From positions 2,686,181-2,750,180 of the forward strand of contig OY282385.1 in NCBI GenBank assembly GCA_958295935.1: 64,000 bases of DNA, given 5' to 3'. The translations under genes and the position numbers were made by a program. Positions within the stretch are counted from its first letter, which is position 1. Every line of letters starts with the position of its first letter. Positions 19,401 to 26,433 of the stretch are shown one piece after another. The DNA comes from an uncultured Dehalococcoidia bacterium. Its GTDB lineage: Bacteria > Chloroflexota > Dehalococcoidia > Lucifugimonadales > Lucifugimonadaceae. The notes below the pieces were generated by a model. It did no database searches. It saw only the letters and a list, made by a program, of their open reading frames with translations, and was not told the DNA's origin.

Positions 19401-20003
19401 AGGCGTCTCGGTGAACCAGTTGCCCGTGCGTGCGGCCTCCAGCTTGTCGTTGGTCATGATCTCGAACGGAAGCTGGAATCGCCGATAGAGCTCGTCTTGC
19501 CACTGCTCGGCCAGGCTGCCGGGACACACCACCAGGCAGCGCTCCAGGTCGCCGCGGGCTATCAACTCTTTTATCAGCAACCCGGCCATGATCGTCTTTC
19601 CGGCGCCTGGGTCATCGGCAAGGAGAAAGCGAAGGGGTTGGCGGGTCAGCATCGAGTCGTACACCGCCGTGATCTGATGAGGCAGAGGGTCGACCATAGA
19701 GGTGTGGACGGCGAGCACCGGGTCGAATAGGTGGGCCAAGCGAATGCGCTGGGCCTCGGAGACGAGACGGAAGACGTGGCCGTCCCCATCGAAGGACCAC
19801 GGAAGTCCGCACTCAAGCACTTCGAGGCTGGGTTCGTCGTCCCGGTATAGGAGGCGAGTACCGACGGCCCCGGTGGCTGGCGCTTTGTAGGTGAGTTCGA
19901 GCGCGGAGTCGCCGAACCACTTGACGCTCACGACCTCTGCTGGTCCATCCGGCGCCACTCCCTTAACGAGGGCGCCGGAGGTCAGGCTTTCGAGTTCTGC
20001 CAT
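16461..20003 (-). CDS. SNF2-family helicase with C-terminal DUF3883
   Basis: An 1180-residue SF2 ATPase of the SNF2/RapA-like class. Walker A DDPGAGKTIMAG near residue 128, DEAH near 231, TATPHN soon after, and the second lobe ending in NRIEQRFGRIHRIGQ. A C-terminal DUF3883 domain (residues ~1075-1165) contains FIEVKGR followed by VTKNEI, a PD-(D/E)XK-like arrangement. I chose the ATG at 20003, not the one 33 nt upstream: it has AAGGA 5 nt ahead, and the upstream ATG falls inside the predicted -10 box. It heads the minus-strand operon and is divergent from the XRE regulator gene. Role by family: DNA translocase of a modification-based defence system, comparable with DrmD of DISARM in type but not shown to be orthologous. 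Confidence 0.9.
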   Translation of the reverse strand: MAELESLTSGALVKGVAPDGPAEVVSVKWFGDSALELTYKAPATGAVGTRLLYRDDEPSLEVLECGLPWSFDGDGHVFRLVSEAQRIRLAHLFDPVLAVHTSMVDPLPHQITAVYDSMLTRQPLRFLLADDPGAGKTIMAGLLIKELIARGDLERCLVVCPGSLAEQWQDELYRRFQLPFEIMTNDKLEAARTGNWFTETPLAIARLDKLARDEDVQALLQARDGGWDLVICDEAHKMSASFFGGEIRYTKRYRLGQMLSTRTRHFLLLTATPHNGKEEDFQLFMALLDGDRFEGRFRDGVHTADVSDLMRRMVKERLYKFDATPLFPERRAYVVPYTLSDGEARLYGDVTEYVREEFNRAEALQNDKRAGTVGFALTILQRRLASSPEAIYQSLSRRKERLESRHRELQLLRRGSQAAYSLSASVPQWDEEDFADLEDAPGEEVAAAEEEILDRATAARTVEELEAEIESLRSLQSLAQTVRASGEDKKWQELADLLNRFFTPASEGTKEPFAPSPYQKLVIFTEHRDTLNYLHQRITTLLGRQEAIVMIHGGVGREDRRAVQESFLHDPQVQILLANDAASEGINLQRAHLMVNYDLPWNPNRIEQRFGRIHRIGQTQVCHLWNLVAHETREGDVYHTLLEKLEEQRQALGGQVFDVLGKVQFEGKPLRDLLMEAIRYGERPEVQARLNFAVNEAFDRGQVQDLLAESALAQDSMDTRQVLRIREEMERAEVRRLQPHYIESFFIEAFRRLGGRMREREPRRYQVSRVPAQVRDRDRLIGLGEPVLPRYERITFEKSLMAPPGQLPAAFVCPGHPLLDAAIDLTLERHRGVLRQSAALVDDNDDGDRPRVLMYLEHSIQDGSRTRSGEQRTISRRMLYVGVDAELETVGQDYAPYLDYRPLDDGEPTVQEIIGRPECSWIGGGLEAKAVEFAVSQLVPEHLEEVRSKKLDLLSKAEAAVKERLTKEITYWDLQAAKLRMQEQAGKPNARLNSAEARRRADDLQARLQKRMDEIQRERQLSPLPPVVLGGVLVVPAGLLRKMAGAVSTSAAIRDTQAAAARARTAVMQVERGLGFEPVDRESDKLGYDVESRVPGTGKLRFIEVKGRVQGAATVTVTKNEILTSLNKPEDYILAIVEFRDGGAEQVHYVRRPFRREPDFGVTSVNYDLPELLARAETPS

Positions 20004-20031
20004 GCATTCCTTCCTGTCTAAGCTGTCGCCT

Positions 20032-20061
20032 ATCATACTTCTATTTGCTGTTGACAGTCAA
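20032..20061 (-). promoter_or_regulatory. Promoter of the SNF2-methyltransferase-DUF499 operon
   Basis: On the minus strand TTGACT (20056-20061) is followed after 18 nt by TATGAT (20032-20037), 5 of 6 matches to each sigma-70 hexamer. It lies 29 nt upstream of the chosen SNF2 ATG and would exclude the upstream ATG at 20036 from the transcript. Its -35 box lies within the palindrome shared with the divergent promoter. Confidence 0.65.
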
Positions 20062-20062
20062 C
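20050..20062. promoter_or_regulatory. Palindromic operator between divergent defence genes
   Basis: GTTGACAGTCAAC is a perfect 6-bp inverted repeat around a central A. It covers the -35 boxes of both divergent promoters, the usual geometry for an autorepressing HTH regulator. I infer that the XRE protein encoded 35 nt away binds here and controls both its own gene and the defence operon. Confidence 0.6.
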
Positions 20063-20079
20063 TCAACAGCGGGTATGCT
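20051..20079 (+). promoter_or_regulatory. Promoter of the XRE regulator gene
   Basis: TTGACA (20051-20056), 17-nt spacer, TATGCT (20074-20079): a near-consensus sigma-70 promoter. A GAGGTG ribosome site follows and the regulator ATG is at 20097. The -35 box is part of the palindrome, so binding there would block RNA polymerase. Confidence 0.7.
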
Positions 20080-20096
20080 CTGGGCGAGGTGATTGT

Positions 20097-20459
20097 ATGG
20101 AATTCCCAGAGCGTCTACGTTCATTGCGCAAGGAAGCCCGATTGAGCCAGCGCGATCTGGCGGAACGGGTCGGCGTCGACTTTACGTACCTCAGCAAGAT
20201 AGAGAACGGGCGTGTCGAGCCTCCCAGTGAGGCCGTTCTGAAGGGCATCTCACGGGAGTTGGCGGAGGCTCTGGGTAGGGATGAAACGGAATTGGCCGAC
20301 GAACTGATAACCCTTGCCGGGAAGGTTCCGTCGGATATCGCTAAGACGTTAGTCCGGAATCCACAGGCTGTTCGGTTTCTGCGATCTATCGGAGATGACG
20401 TGAGGTCACCCGCCGAGTGGGAGAGGCTCATGCGCGGCCGGTCCAGGGAGCGGGAATGA
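20097..20459 (+). CDS. XRE-family HTH regulator of the defence operon
   Basis: A 120-residue protein with an XRE/Cro-type helix-turn-helix in residues ~5-62: LRSLRKEARLSQRDLAERVG, then YLSKIENGRVEPPS, the recognition helix and following turn. The C-terminal half is helical and may dimerise. The ATG has GAGGTG 6 nt upstream. It is transcribed away from the SNF2 operon from a shared 93-nt control region with two good promoters and one palindrome. In other genomes such regulators are often followed by an ImmA/IrrE metallopeptidase that inactivates them; only a possible stub of such a gene is present here. Expected role: repressor keeping the defence operon and itself low until induced. Confidence 0.85.
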   Translation: MEFPERLRSLRKEARLSQRDLAERVGVDFTYLSKIENGRVEPPSEAVLKGISRELAEALGRDETELADELITLAGKVPSDIAKTLVRNPQAVRFLRSIGDDVRSPAEWERLMRGRSRERE

Positions 20460-20515
20460 TTCCGAAGTTCCTATCTGATGCCCAGCTTGAGGGCATGGCG
20501 GGCCGTTTGTTGGTC
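20456..20515 (+). pseudogene. Possible 5' stub of an ImmA/IrrE-type peptidase gene
   Basis: An ATG overlapping the XRE stop (ATGA) opens a frame reading MIPKFLSDAQLEGMAGRLL, which resembles the start of ImmA/IrrE metallopeptidases that commonly follow XRE regulators. No HExxH motif follows, and the frame soon runs antisense through the next gene. Its right edge is my estimate of where resemblance ends. It could be chance similarity. Confidence 0.3.
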
Positions 20516-20704
20516 CTTCTTCTCGGCAATGCGCGGGAGCTTGAGGCACGCCGTGTTGTTCTCGGGGTCATTGCACACGGGGCCATTCCAGCCGGCATCA
20601 TGCCAGGGAACTCTTACCGATACGCGCCGGATCGGGAACGGCAGGTTCGACAACATGGCCCTACTGTACTCCGGGTACAGTGTGGTGTTGCTCGCGCCCC
20701 TCAC
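20471..20704 (-). pseudogene. Truncated N-terminus of a large defence-island protein (RVPWHD family)
   Basis: A 77-codon frame starts at a GTG overlapping the stop of the PLD-helicase (GTGA), so it would be translated from the same mRNA. Residues 17-62 include NLPFPIRR, VRVPWHDAGWNG, VCNDPENNTACLKL and RIAEKKD. From memory this is the conserved N-terminus of long helicase-associated proteins found beside PLD-helicases in defence islands. After about residue 62 the similarity ends and the frame stops at 20471. It therefore looks like a gene that has lost nearly all of its body, with the cut near 20500-20520. The family recognition is from memory and should be tested by a profile search. Confidence 0.5.
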
Positions 20705-23700
20705 ACCAGGCCGTCTGAGCAGACTATGCGGATTACTTGCGGTTCTTCTGTCCGGGGCCTGGCCGGGTCGGCGGGCGGGTTGAGGCGGTGGCGTTCTCGG
20801 AGGGCTTCCAGCCGCGTTAGCAGGGCCGAGCCTTCCAGCTGCAGGTTTCTGATTTCGACCAGGGCGCCCCCTACGTGCGGCGGTACGTCGCCGAGGAATA
20901 TGCGCCTGAGCGCCTCGACCTGGCGCAGCCGCGCGCCGTCCCCCGCCGCGGCTCGCATGGCGATGCCGAGGTGTTTCGAAACGTACCGCCGGGCACTGCT
21001 GTCCCGCGGCCTTCTGGCCCTGCCCAGCCGTCTCCCAAAGTCCACCCTGAAGGCATCGAACGCCGCCATCACGCGCTCGTTAGTGTCTGTTGGCAGCGGC
21101 TCGGCGGGCGTGTCGGGGCCGCAGTCAGCGGCCGCTATGAACTGACCGGGGTTGATGGCGCGCGGCCCCAGGCCGCCGTCCACTGCGTAGCAGCTCCGGA
21201 CGCCGCCGGCGCTGACGAGGACCACGGTCTCACCCTGCCGCGGGTCGTCGAACGGCGAGGGTATGGAGGCCATCGACGCGGGCGATATGAGCGGCGCCTG
21301 CGACCCATCCGGCAGCGGTGTGCTTCGCGCTCCGGACGCCTGAAATCGCGGTTGTTGCGGCTGGAGCGCGGATCGTATGCCGTCGGGGAGGTTGGTGATG
21401 GTCCGCCACAGGTCCGGGTCGTCGTCCTGGATGCGCTGAAGCAACGTTATCGCCCGCTGATTTGCGGCCACCTCATCCAGGCCGTCGTCAACGTCTGGCA
21501 GCGCTTTGCCCTCGTAGATGCGGTACATCGCGTCGGCGTTGAGCCGTTCGGCGTGGGACAGCAGCTTGCTGTCCAGTCCTATGAGGTCGTGGAACGACTG
21601 GATGCGGTTGTGCAGCCGGTTCGTCAGGGACAGTTTCGCGTCCACCTCGACGTCCGGCCACATGTTGTGCAGGTGGATCACCTCGTGTTCGGTGCCGATG
21701 CGGTCGACTCGCCCGAAGCGCTGTATCAGGCGGACCGGGTTCCAGTGCAGGTCGTAGTTCAGCACCCGCGCGCAGTCTTGCAGATTCTGCCCTTCGGACA
21801 CTACGTCCGTTGCCAGGAGCACCCTGATCTCCGGGCCGGGGAGGTTTTCGCGCCGTGTGAGGTTCCACGTTGGGGAGAAGCGCTTGACGATGTTCTCTGC
21901 GGCGGCGCTCGTGCTGCCGGTCAGCATCGCAATCCCGGGATCCCGCCTGTCGGGGTTCAGTTCGCGGTGCAGATACTCGACGGTGGTTTCGGCCTCGGAG
22001 AATATCAGCGTCTTGCCTGCCCGCACGTCGGGCCGGGCGAGGAACCGCCGCAGCGCGTGGAGCTTGTCGTCGTCGTCCGGCGAGATGTCCCTGACCCTGT
22101 CCAGGACGTCGGACAGCAGGGCGGCGTCGGCGTCGAGGTCTTCGATCCACCTATCGGCCTCGAATTCGCCGGCGTCGTGGACCAGTCTGTCGCGTTTGCT
22201 ACCGGCCTGCCGGCGGCGCAGTTCTTCCTGTTTCAGGACCTCCAGGAGGTCATCCACGTCGAACGACTGGCCGGACAGCATACGCGTCGCGGCGCTGCCG
22301 ATGGGGACGTATCCGGCCACGAGCGCCTGGCGGAAGTTGCGGTTGCTGGTGATGAGGGACCGCAGCGTCGATCGGAACGCCTCGATGCTGGACTCCAGCC
22401 GCTTGAGCAGCAGCACGCCCATCAACCTGGCTATGCGGTCCCGGGCCCGGAACAGATCGCGGTACTCCGGCTTCTCCCTGGCCTCCGGCCTGATGTACTC
22501 GGTTGCGCGGTATCTTGCCGCGGTGTGCTTTCGCAGCAGGGCCTGCAGTTCTTCCAGGGATCCTGCCTTTGCATAGACCTTGTCCAGACGGTAGTCCACG
22601 TTGTCGAGAACGGGGTCGGGGAAGCGCACCGGCTTCCCGTCGACCATTGCCGTGTCGCCGTAGAGGTCGCGAATATCCTTGCGCCTCCGCCGTATGAAGA
22701 CCGCGGACAGAACCTGATCTATCTCGGCCCTGGGCACATTCGGCTTGTCCGGAGGCAGCGGCGGCGTTTTGGCGGAACGGCTTCCCTGCCACGCGCTGAA
22801 CTCGGCCTCGTAGTTCTCGTAGTCGGCGCGGTACTTGAGCCACCTCTGTGCGTTGGCGAAGTACGCCTCGAGGCTGAGCGGCTCTATGTTCAGCCCGTGC
22901 TCCGTGTCGTCGAGGAACAGCCTGAGCTGTCGGTAGACGTCCATCGGCCCCAGGTTCTGGGGGGTAGCGCTCAGCAGGGCCACCTTGTGATCGCCCGATT
23001 CCAGGTAGTGCGCCAGGCCTTTGGAGCGTTGGTTCACGTTGCGGAAGTTGTGCGCCTCATCGACCAGCACCGGCCCTCGGTTGGGGTACTCATTCGCGAG
23101 TACGACGCCGCGGCCGGCTGGTTCGACGTCGACGTATCGGCCCAACTCTTCGTCGAACTCGTCTTCCGGCGGCGGGGCGATCACGCTGTGGGACAGAACC
23201 TCGGCGCCGAGTCCGAACCGTTCGTTGAACACTTGCCACATCGGCTTCAGCCTCGCCGGGCAGAGTATGAGCGGCGGGCCGTCCTTCGGGTAGCTTACGC
23301 GTAGTTGGTGCAGAAGTTCGGCGCCGACGAAGGTCTTGCCGAGGCCCACCACGTCGCCGATATAGCAGCCTCCATGGGTTTCGATCATGGACAGGGCGCG
23401 GCTCACGGCGTCCAGCTGGAAGTTGGCCAACCCTTTATCGCGTGCTTTCACCGGCGGCTGTCCGCCGCCGAAGTCCGTGTAGTAGAGCTCGTAGAGAGCC
23501 TTCAGGTAGACGTGGTACGGCGGCGTTTTCGCCAGCGCCCAAGACCGTTCCAGTTCGGCTACCAGTGCGTCGCCTATGTCTTCCGAGTCTGCCCAGAGCC
23601 CATCGAACCAGCTGCGCAGGGCCGACATCTCCGCGTCTCCGGTGACGCGCACGTTGAGTTCGGTGTTGCCGGTGAACCCGGCGAGCGTGAGGTTGGAGGA

Positions 23701-24195
23701 GCCGACGACCGCGGCGCCCGGCTCGGCGTGGTTGGCGTACCAGCACAGATACGCCTTGGCGTGCAGCGGGCTTCGCAGGTAGGCCCGTATCTCCACTGTG
23801 CCTGCGGCCACCATGTCCCGCAGGGTGGACACGGCCTCTTCCGTATTGCGTTCCTGGGGCAGTACGGAGACGCCCTCCGCGATGCGGGCGACGGTCTGCT
23901 GCGCGATATGGCTGCGTTCGCTGCGCTGCACCAGCGCGTCGGCGTCGAGTTGAGCCCTCAGCGCGTGGGTCTGTTGGATTCCGAGGGCGACCTCTTCCAG
24001 CACGCGCCGGTCGGTGCGCCCGACGAGGATGCGTACCTTGTCCAGCCGCGCCAGGTCGTCGGCCACGGCTTCGAAGCCGCTGATGAAGAAGTATCCGACG
24101 GCTATGTCGGCGCTCGCCGAACTGCCCAGCATGTCCTTCAGGCGCGCCAGCAGCGTCGGGTCGGTCGATGCGTGGAGTATGTTCATTGTGCCCAT
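20701..24195 (-). CDS. Phospholipase D-like domain / SNF2-type helicase fusion
   Basis: An 1164-residue protein. Residues ~1-185 are a PLD-like domain with the HxK motif HAKAYL near residue 144 and GSSNLT near 163, the single HKD half usual for nucleases that dimerise. A SF2 core follows: Walker A GDVVGLGKTF near 281, DEAH near 378, SATPQN soon after, and a second lobe ending in RLIQRFGRVDRIG. Architecture matches the PLD-helicase proteins of bacterial defence islands; it differs from DISARM, where the PLD protein DrmC is separate. Predicted to translocate on DNA and cut it. The start could be 24195 or the ATG at 24186, which has GAGATGG 8 nt ahead. A truncated partner gene is coupled to its stop, so the system may be incomplete. 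Confidence 0.88.
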   Translation of the reverse strand: MGTMNILHASTDPTLLARLKDMLGSSASADIAVGYFFISGFEAVADDLARLDKVRILVGRTDRRVLEEVALGIQQTHALRAQLDADALVQRSERSHIAQQTVARIAEGVSVLPQERNTEEAVSTLRDMVAAGTVEIRAYLRSPLHAKAYLCWYANHAEPGAAVVGSSNLTLAGFTGNTELNVRVTGDAEMSALRSWFDGLWADSEDIGDALVAELERSWALAKTPPYHVYLKALYELYYTDFGGGQPPVKARDKGLANFQLDAVSRALSMIETHGGCYIGDVVGLGKTFVGAELLHQLRVSYPKDGPPLILCPARLKPMWQVFNERFGLGAEVLSHSVIAPPPEDEFDEELGRYVDVEPAGRGVVLANEYPNRGPVLVDEAHNFRNVNQRSKGLAHYLESGDHKVALLSATPQNLGPMDVYRQLRLFLDDTEHGLNIEPLSLEAYFANAQRWLKYRADYENYEAEFSAWQGSRSAKTPPLPPDKPNVPRAEIDQVLSAVFIRRRRKDIRDLYGDTAMVDGKPVRFPDPVLDNVDYRLDKVYAKAGSLEELQALLRKHTAARYRATEYIRPEAREKPEYRDLFRARDRIARLMGVLLLKRLESSIEAFRSTLRSLITSNRNFRQALVAGYVPIGSAATRMLSGQSFDVDDLLEVLKQEELRRRQAGSKRDRLVHDAGEFEADRWIEDLDADAALLSDVLDRVRDISPDDDDKLHALRRFLARPDVRAGKTLIFSEAETTVEYLHRELNPDRRDPGIAMLTGSTSAAAENIVKRFSPTWNLTRRENLPGPEIRVLLATDVVSEGQNLQDCARVLNYDLHWNPVRLIQRFGRVDRIGTEHEVIHLHNMWPDVEVDAKLSLTNRLHNRIQSFHDLIGLDSKLLSHAERLNADAMYRIYEGKALPDVDDGLDEVAANQRAITLLQRIQDDDPDLWRTITNLPDGIRSALQPQQPRFQASGARSTPLPDGSQAPLISPASMASIPSPFDDPRQGETVVLVSAGGVRSCYAVDGGLGPRAINPGQFIAAADCGPDTPAEPLPTDTNERVMAAFDAFRVDFGRRLGRARRPRDSSARRYVSKHLGIAMRAAAGDGARLRQVEALRRIFLGDVPPHVGGALVEIRNLQLEGSALLTRLEALRERHRLNPPADPARPRTEEPQVIRIVCSDGLV

Positions 24196-24385
24196 CTCTA
24201 ACTCTGTCGTGTGATTGCGGTATGGTAGCGCACCTACTCAAGCTAACCACACTGGAGGCTTATGCCATGCTAAAGTACGATACCTTCAGCTATAGCCGTA
24301 GGAGCATCAGAACCTTGCCGACGTCTACGTGCCAAGTTCAGGGCGCTTGACTTTCTCCCCACCAACCTTCTCAGGATGTTTGCGC

Positions 24386-24922
24386 GTGCTTGACTTGAAT
24401 GAGTTGATGAACGGCCTTCCAGGTATCACACCGCGGTGGGGCGGCGCGATGGCTGAAGCGGCGGGAGTATGCCTGGAATTGCAACGCCATAGCCAGGGAG
24501 TTCTTCTTCGCGTGAGGGGTAACGTAAGCAAAAGGCATGAGCTAATCTGGCCGTCCATAGATGCCCAGACTTTCCGGACCTGGGCAGACCGCCAGGAGGC
24601 AACCGAATATGGCGCTACGGCAATTGCCGTGCTGTTGGCCAAAAATGAAATTGGCCATACGGTGATCGAGAGAGCCGTGAAAAGTACAGGCATCGATTAC
24701 TGGTTGGGGCATGAAGCGGAAGGGCCGCCTTTTCAACGCAAGGCGAGACTGGAAATATCTGGCATTCTCAGAGTTGATGGGAGTGACAGTGATGTCGAAA
24801 AGGCTGTTGCCAAGCGAGTAAAAGACAAACTAAGGCAAACCCAATCCTCTAGCGGGCTGCTGCCGGTTTACGTAATCGTAGTTGAGTTTGGAAGCCCACT
24901 ATGCGAGGTACAAACGGAATGA
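24386..24922 (+). CDS. Unrecognised 178-aa protein, first of a two-gene pair
   Basis: Protein of about 178 residues from a GTG at 24386 with AGGA 9 nt upstream; an ATG at 24407 is the alternative. It contains ITPRWGGAMAEAAGVCLE near the N-terminus, then ATEYGATAIAVLLAK, GIDYWLGHEA and FQRKARLEISGIL, a pattern I have seen in uncharacterised bacterial proteins. No signal peptide, membrane segment or metal motif. The mix of acidic residues, DYWLG and a later ExSG strand could suit a restriction-endonuclease-like fold, but I see no clear E-x-K. The stop overlaps the next ATG by 4 nt, so the two genes are coupled. It is divergent from the PLD-helicase, across a 190-nt region. Function unknown. Confidence 0.7.
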   Translation: MLDLNELMNGLPGITPRWGGAMAEAAGVCLELQRHSQGVLLRVRGNVSKRHELIWPSIDAQTFRTWADRQEATEYGATAIAVLLAKNEIGHTVIERAVKSTGIDYWLGHEAEGPPFQRKARLEISGILRVDGSDSDVEKAVAKRVKDKLRQTQSSSGLLPVYVIVVEFGSPLCEVQTE

Positions 24923-26031
24923 GCAAGATCAATGACCTTCACAACGAGGCCATGGACCTGGCGGAATTTGCTTTGGTCGAACGTTTGCAAGGCAATGCGG
25001 AAGGAGAGTTACACTTTACTGAACAGGCTCTAGACCTCGAACTCGCTGCGATCCAGGAACTGGCGGATCCGATAGAGCCAACCTTTTCCGTTCTTCACCG
25101 AAGCGCCGGGACGCTGGCATTGCAATGCCGTAAATATCGACTAGCCGAACAGATAGCGGCAAAAGCTCTAGCCGGAGAACCTCCTAATGAAATTGCGGAG
25201 GAGCTTCGCGATCTCATTGAACAAGTGCACTTTCAGCGGCATCTTGAGCTGCGAGGAATTGAACTGGGACAGGATGAGATGCAGATGAGTCTGTCAGGCA
25301 AGGAGGTTGGCTATGGCATGGTCACTTCGAACGAGTTAGTAAGCAGAATCGAGGATACATCGAGATTGATTGGGCGAATCGTGGAACGACAGAGAGAATC
25401 ATCCTTCAGTAAGCGAGGCCCTCGGAGAACTATAAGAAAAGACTTTCCAGTGCTTGTTTCTGCGCCCCGGGCCGCCAGCTTTGCCGTAACATTGAAGGTT
25501 GCCCGTCCAACGGGACAACTCTACCCTCCGATAGAAGTGCAAGTGATTATAGACGAATTCATGGATTTGATGGCTATGGTGAATAGTTCAGATATTCAAA
25601 GATTGGAAGAGCGTATTCCGGATCCGTCATATTTGCGGAATTTCCTTGGAATCGCGAAGAAGATAGCGCCGGATGGTGACCGGGTCCGACAAGTAGGCTT
25701 TACGGTGCAAAGAGATAATGAGCCTCGCCATGTGTCAGTCACCAAGCCGGCAGCAGAGATCTCCGTGCCATCCGTTGGGGAGCGGGGAACCGAATACGAA
25801 ACACTTGGAGAGCCTGTTGAGGTTCGGGGAACGTTCTGCTTCGCGGACGCCACAGGCAACGAGGACAACAAGATCAAGATTGTCGATGATAAAGGGAAGA
25901 GTCATTCTGTGACGGTGCCTGTGGGTATGATGAACGACATCGTTCGGCCAATGTGGGATTCGAAGGTACTTGTAAAAGGATTGCGGAAAGGCCGAGCAAT
26001 CGTTTTACAAGACATAGAGTTAGACGAGTAA
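24919..26031 (+). CDS. TPR-like helical protein with C-terminal beta domain, second of the pair
   Basis: A 370-residue protein. I take the ATG at 24919, which overlaps the upstream stop (ATGA), rather than one 18 nt earlier. Residues ~1-115 are helical and TPR-like (LHNEAMDLAEFALVER, repeated A-L-x-L pairs, YRLAEQIAAKALAGEPP). A central region (QFHLELRGIEL-type segment, VSRIEDTSRLI) leads to a C-terminal beta-rich, possibly OB-like domain (VEVRGTFCFADA, KIVDDKGKSH, VLVKGLRKGRAIVLQDIEL). The family is common among uncharacterised proteins of GC-rich bacteria and I recall it always paired with a ~180-residue gene like the one upstream. The pairing inside a defence island suggests a toxin-antitoxin or defence role, but nothing in the sequence proves it. 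Confidence 0.75.
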   Translation: MSKINDLHNEAMDLAEFALVERLQGNAEGELHFTEQALDLELAAIQELADPIEPTFSVLHRSAGTLALQCRKYRLAEQIAAKALAGEPPNEIAEELRDLIEQVHFQRHLELRGIELGQDEMQMSLSGKEVGYGMVTSNELVSRIEDTSRLIGRIVERQRESSFSKRGPRRTIRKDFPVLVSAPRAASFAVTLKVARPTGQLYPPIEVQVIIDEFMDLMAMVNSSDIQRLEERIPDPSYLRNFLGIAKKIAPDGDRVRQVGFTVQRDNEPRHVSVTKPAAEISVPSVGERGTEYETLGEPVEVRGTFCFADATGNEDNKIKIVDDKGKSHSVTVPVGMMNDIVRPMWDSKVLVKGLRKGRAIVLQDIELDE

Positions 26032-26190
26032 GCCAATTACTCGCTCTCCAAAACGCGGCGGGCACCTACAGGGGACGCCCGTGTCGAGTCGGTCGATGCG
26101 TGGAGAACGTTCGGCCTTCGGCCTTGAAGAAGCAGATTCGGACGGGCGGGCTACGGTCTGGCGGGCCGCCGGGTGCGCAGCGCGGTTACG

Positions 26191-26433
26191 TCAGAGCCCT
26201 GTACCACTGGGGCTGAGCAGCGATGCAATGCCAACCGCCCCTATCGCCAAGGCAACGCAGCCGCCTATGGTAACGGCCTGTTTCAAATCACGCTGGAAGA
26301 AGTACACCGCCACGCAGACGAACCCGCCGCCCAAGGCGGCCCATAGCAGGAAGCCGCTTTTGGCTACCAGCGCTATTACGATCACGCCGATGGCGGCCAC
26401 AGGGATGACCCTCTCGGTCAGTTTGTCGTTCAT
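26191..26433 (-). CDS. Small three-helix membrane protein
   Basis: An 80-residue protein, almost entirely hydrophobic, with about three transmembrane segments: VIPVAAIGVIVIALVA, LLWAALGGGFVCVAVYFF and VTIGGCVALAIGAVGIA. The ATG abuts the stop of the ASCH gene (TGAATG) and has AAGGAG inside that gene's last codons, so translation is coupled. No known family. Small membrane proteins at the end of defence operons can be pore-forming effectors; that is only a contextual guess. The 159 nt on its downstream side, up to the convergent TPR gene, hold no feature I can support. Confidence 0.6.
   Translation of the reverse strand: MNDKLTERVIPVAAIGVIVIALVAKSGFLLWAALGGGFVCVAVYFFQRDLKQAVTIGGCVALAIGAVGIASLLSPSGTGL

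Noticed and set aside
20875..23304. 809-codon plus-strand open frame opposite the PLD-helicase
   Set aside because: Antisense reading of a GC-rich gene; the minus-strand protein has all helicase motifs. Same reason applies to long frames at 8055-9089, 10395-11438 and 13367-14569.
24267..24350. 27-codon plus-strand frame with a GGAGG site upstream, in the PLD-helicase leader
   Set aside because: Good ribosome site but no similarity and no known role; I could not exclude a leader peptide, but cannot support it.
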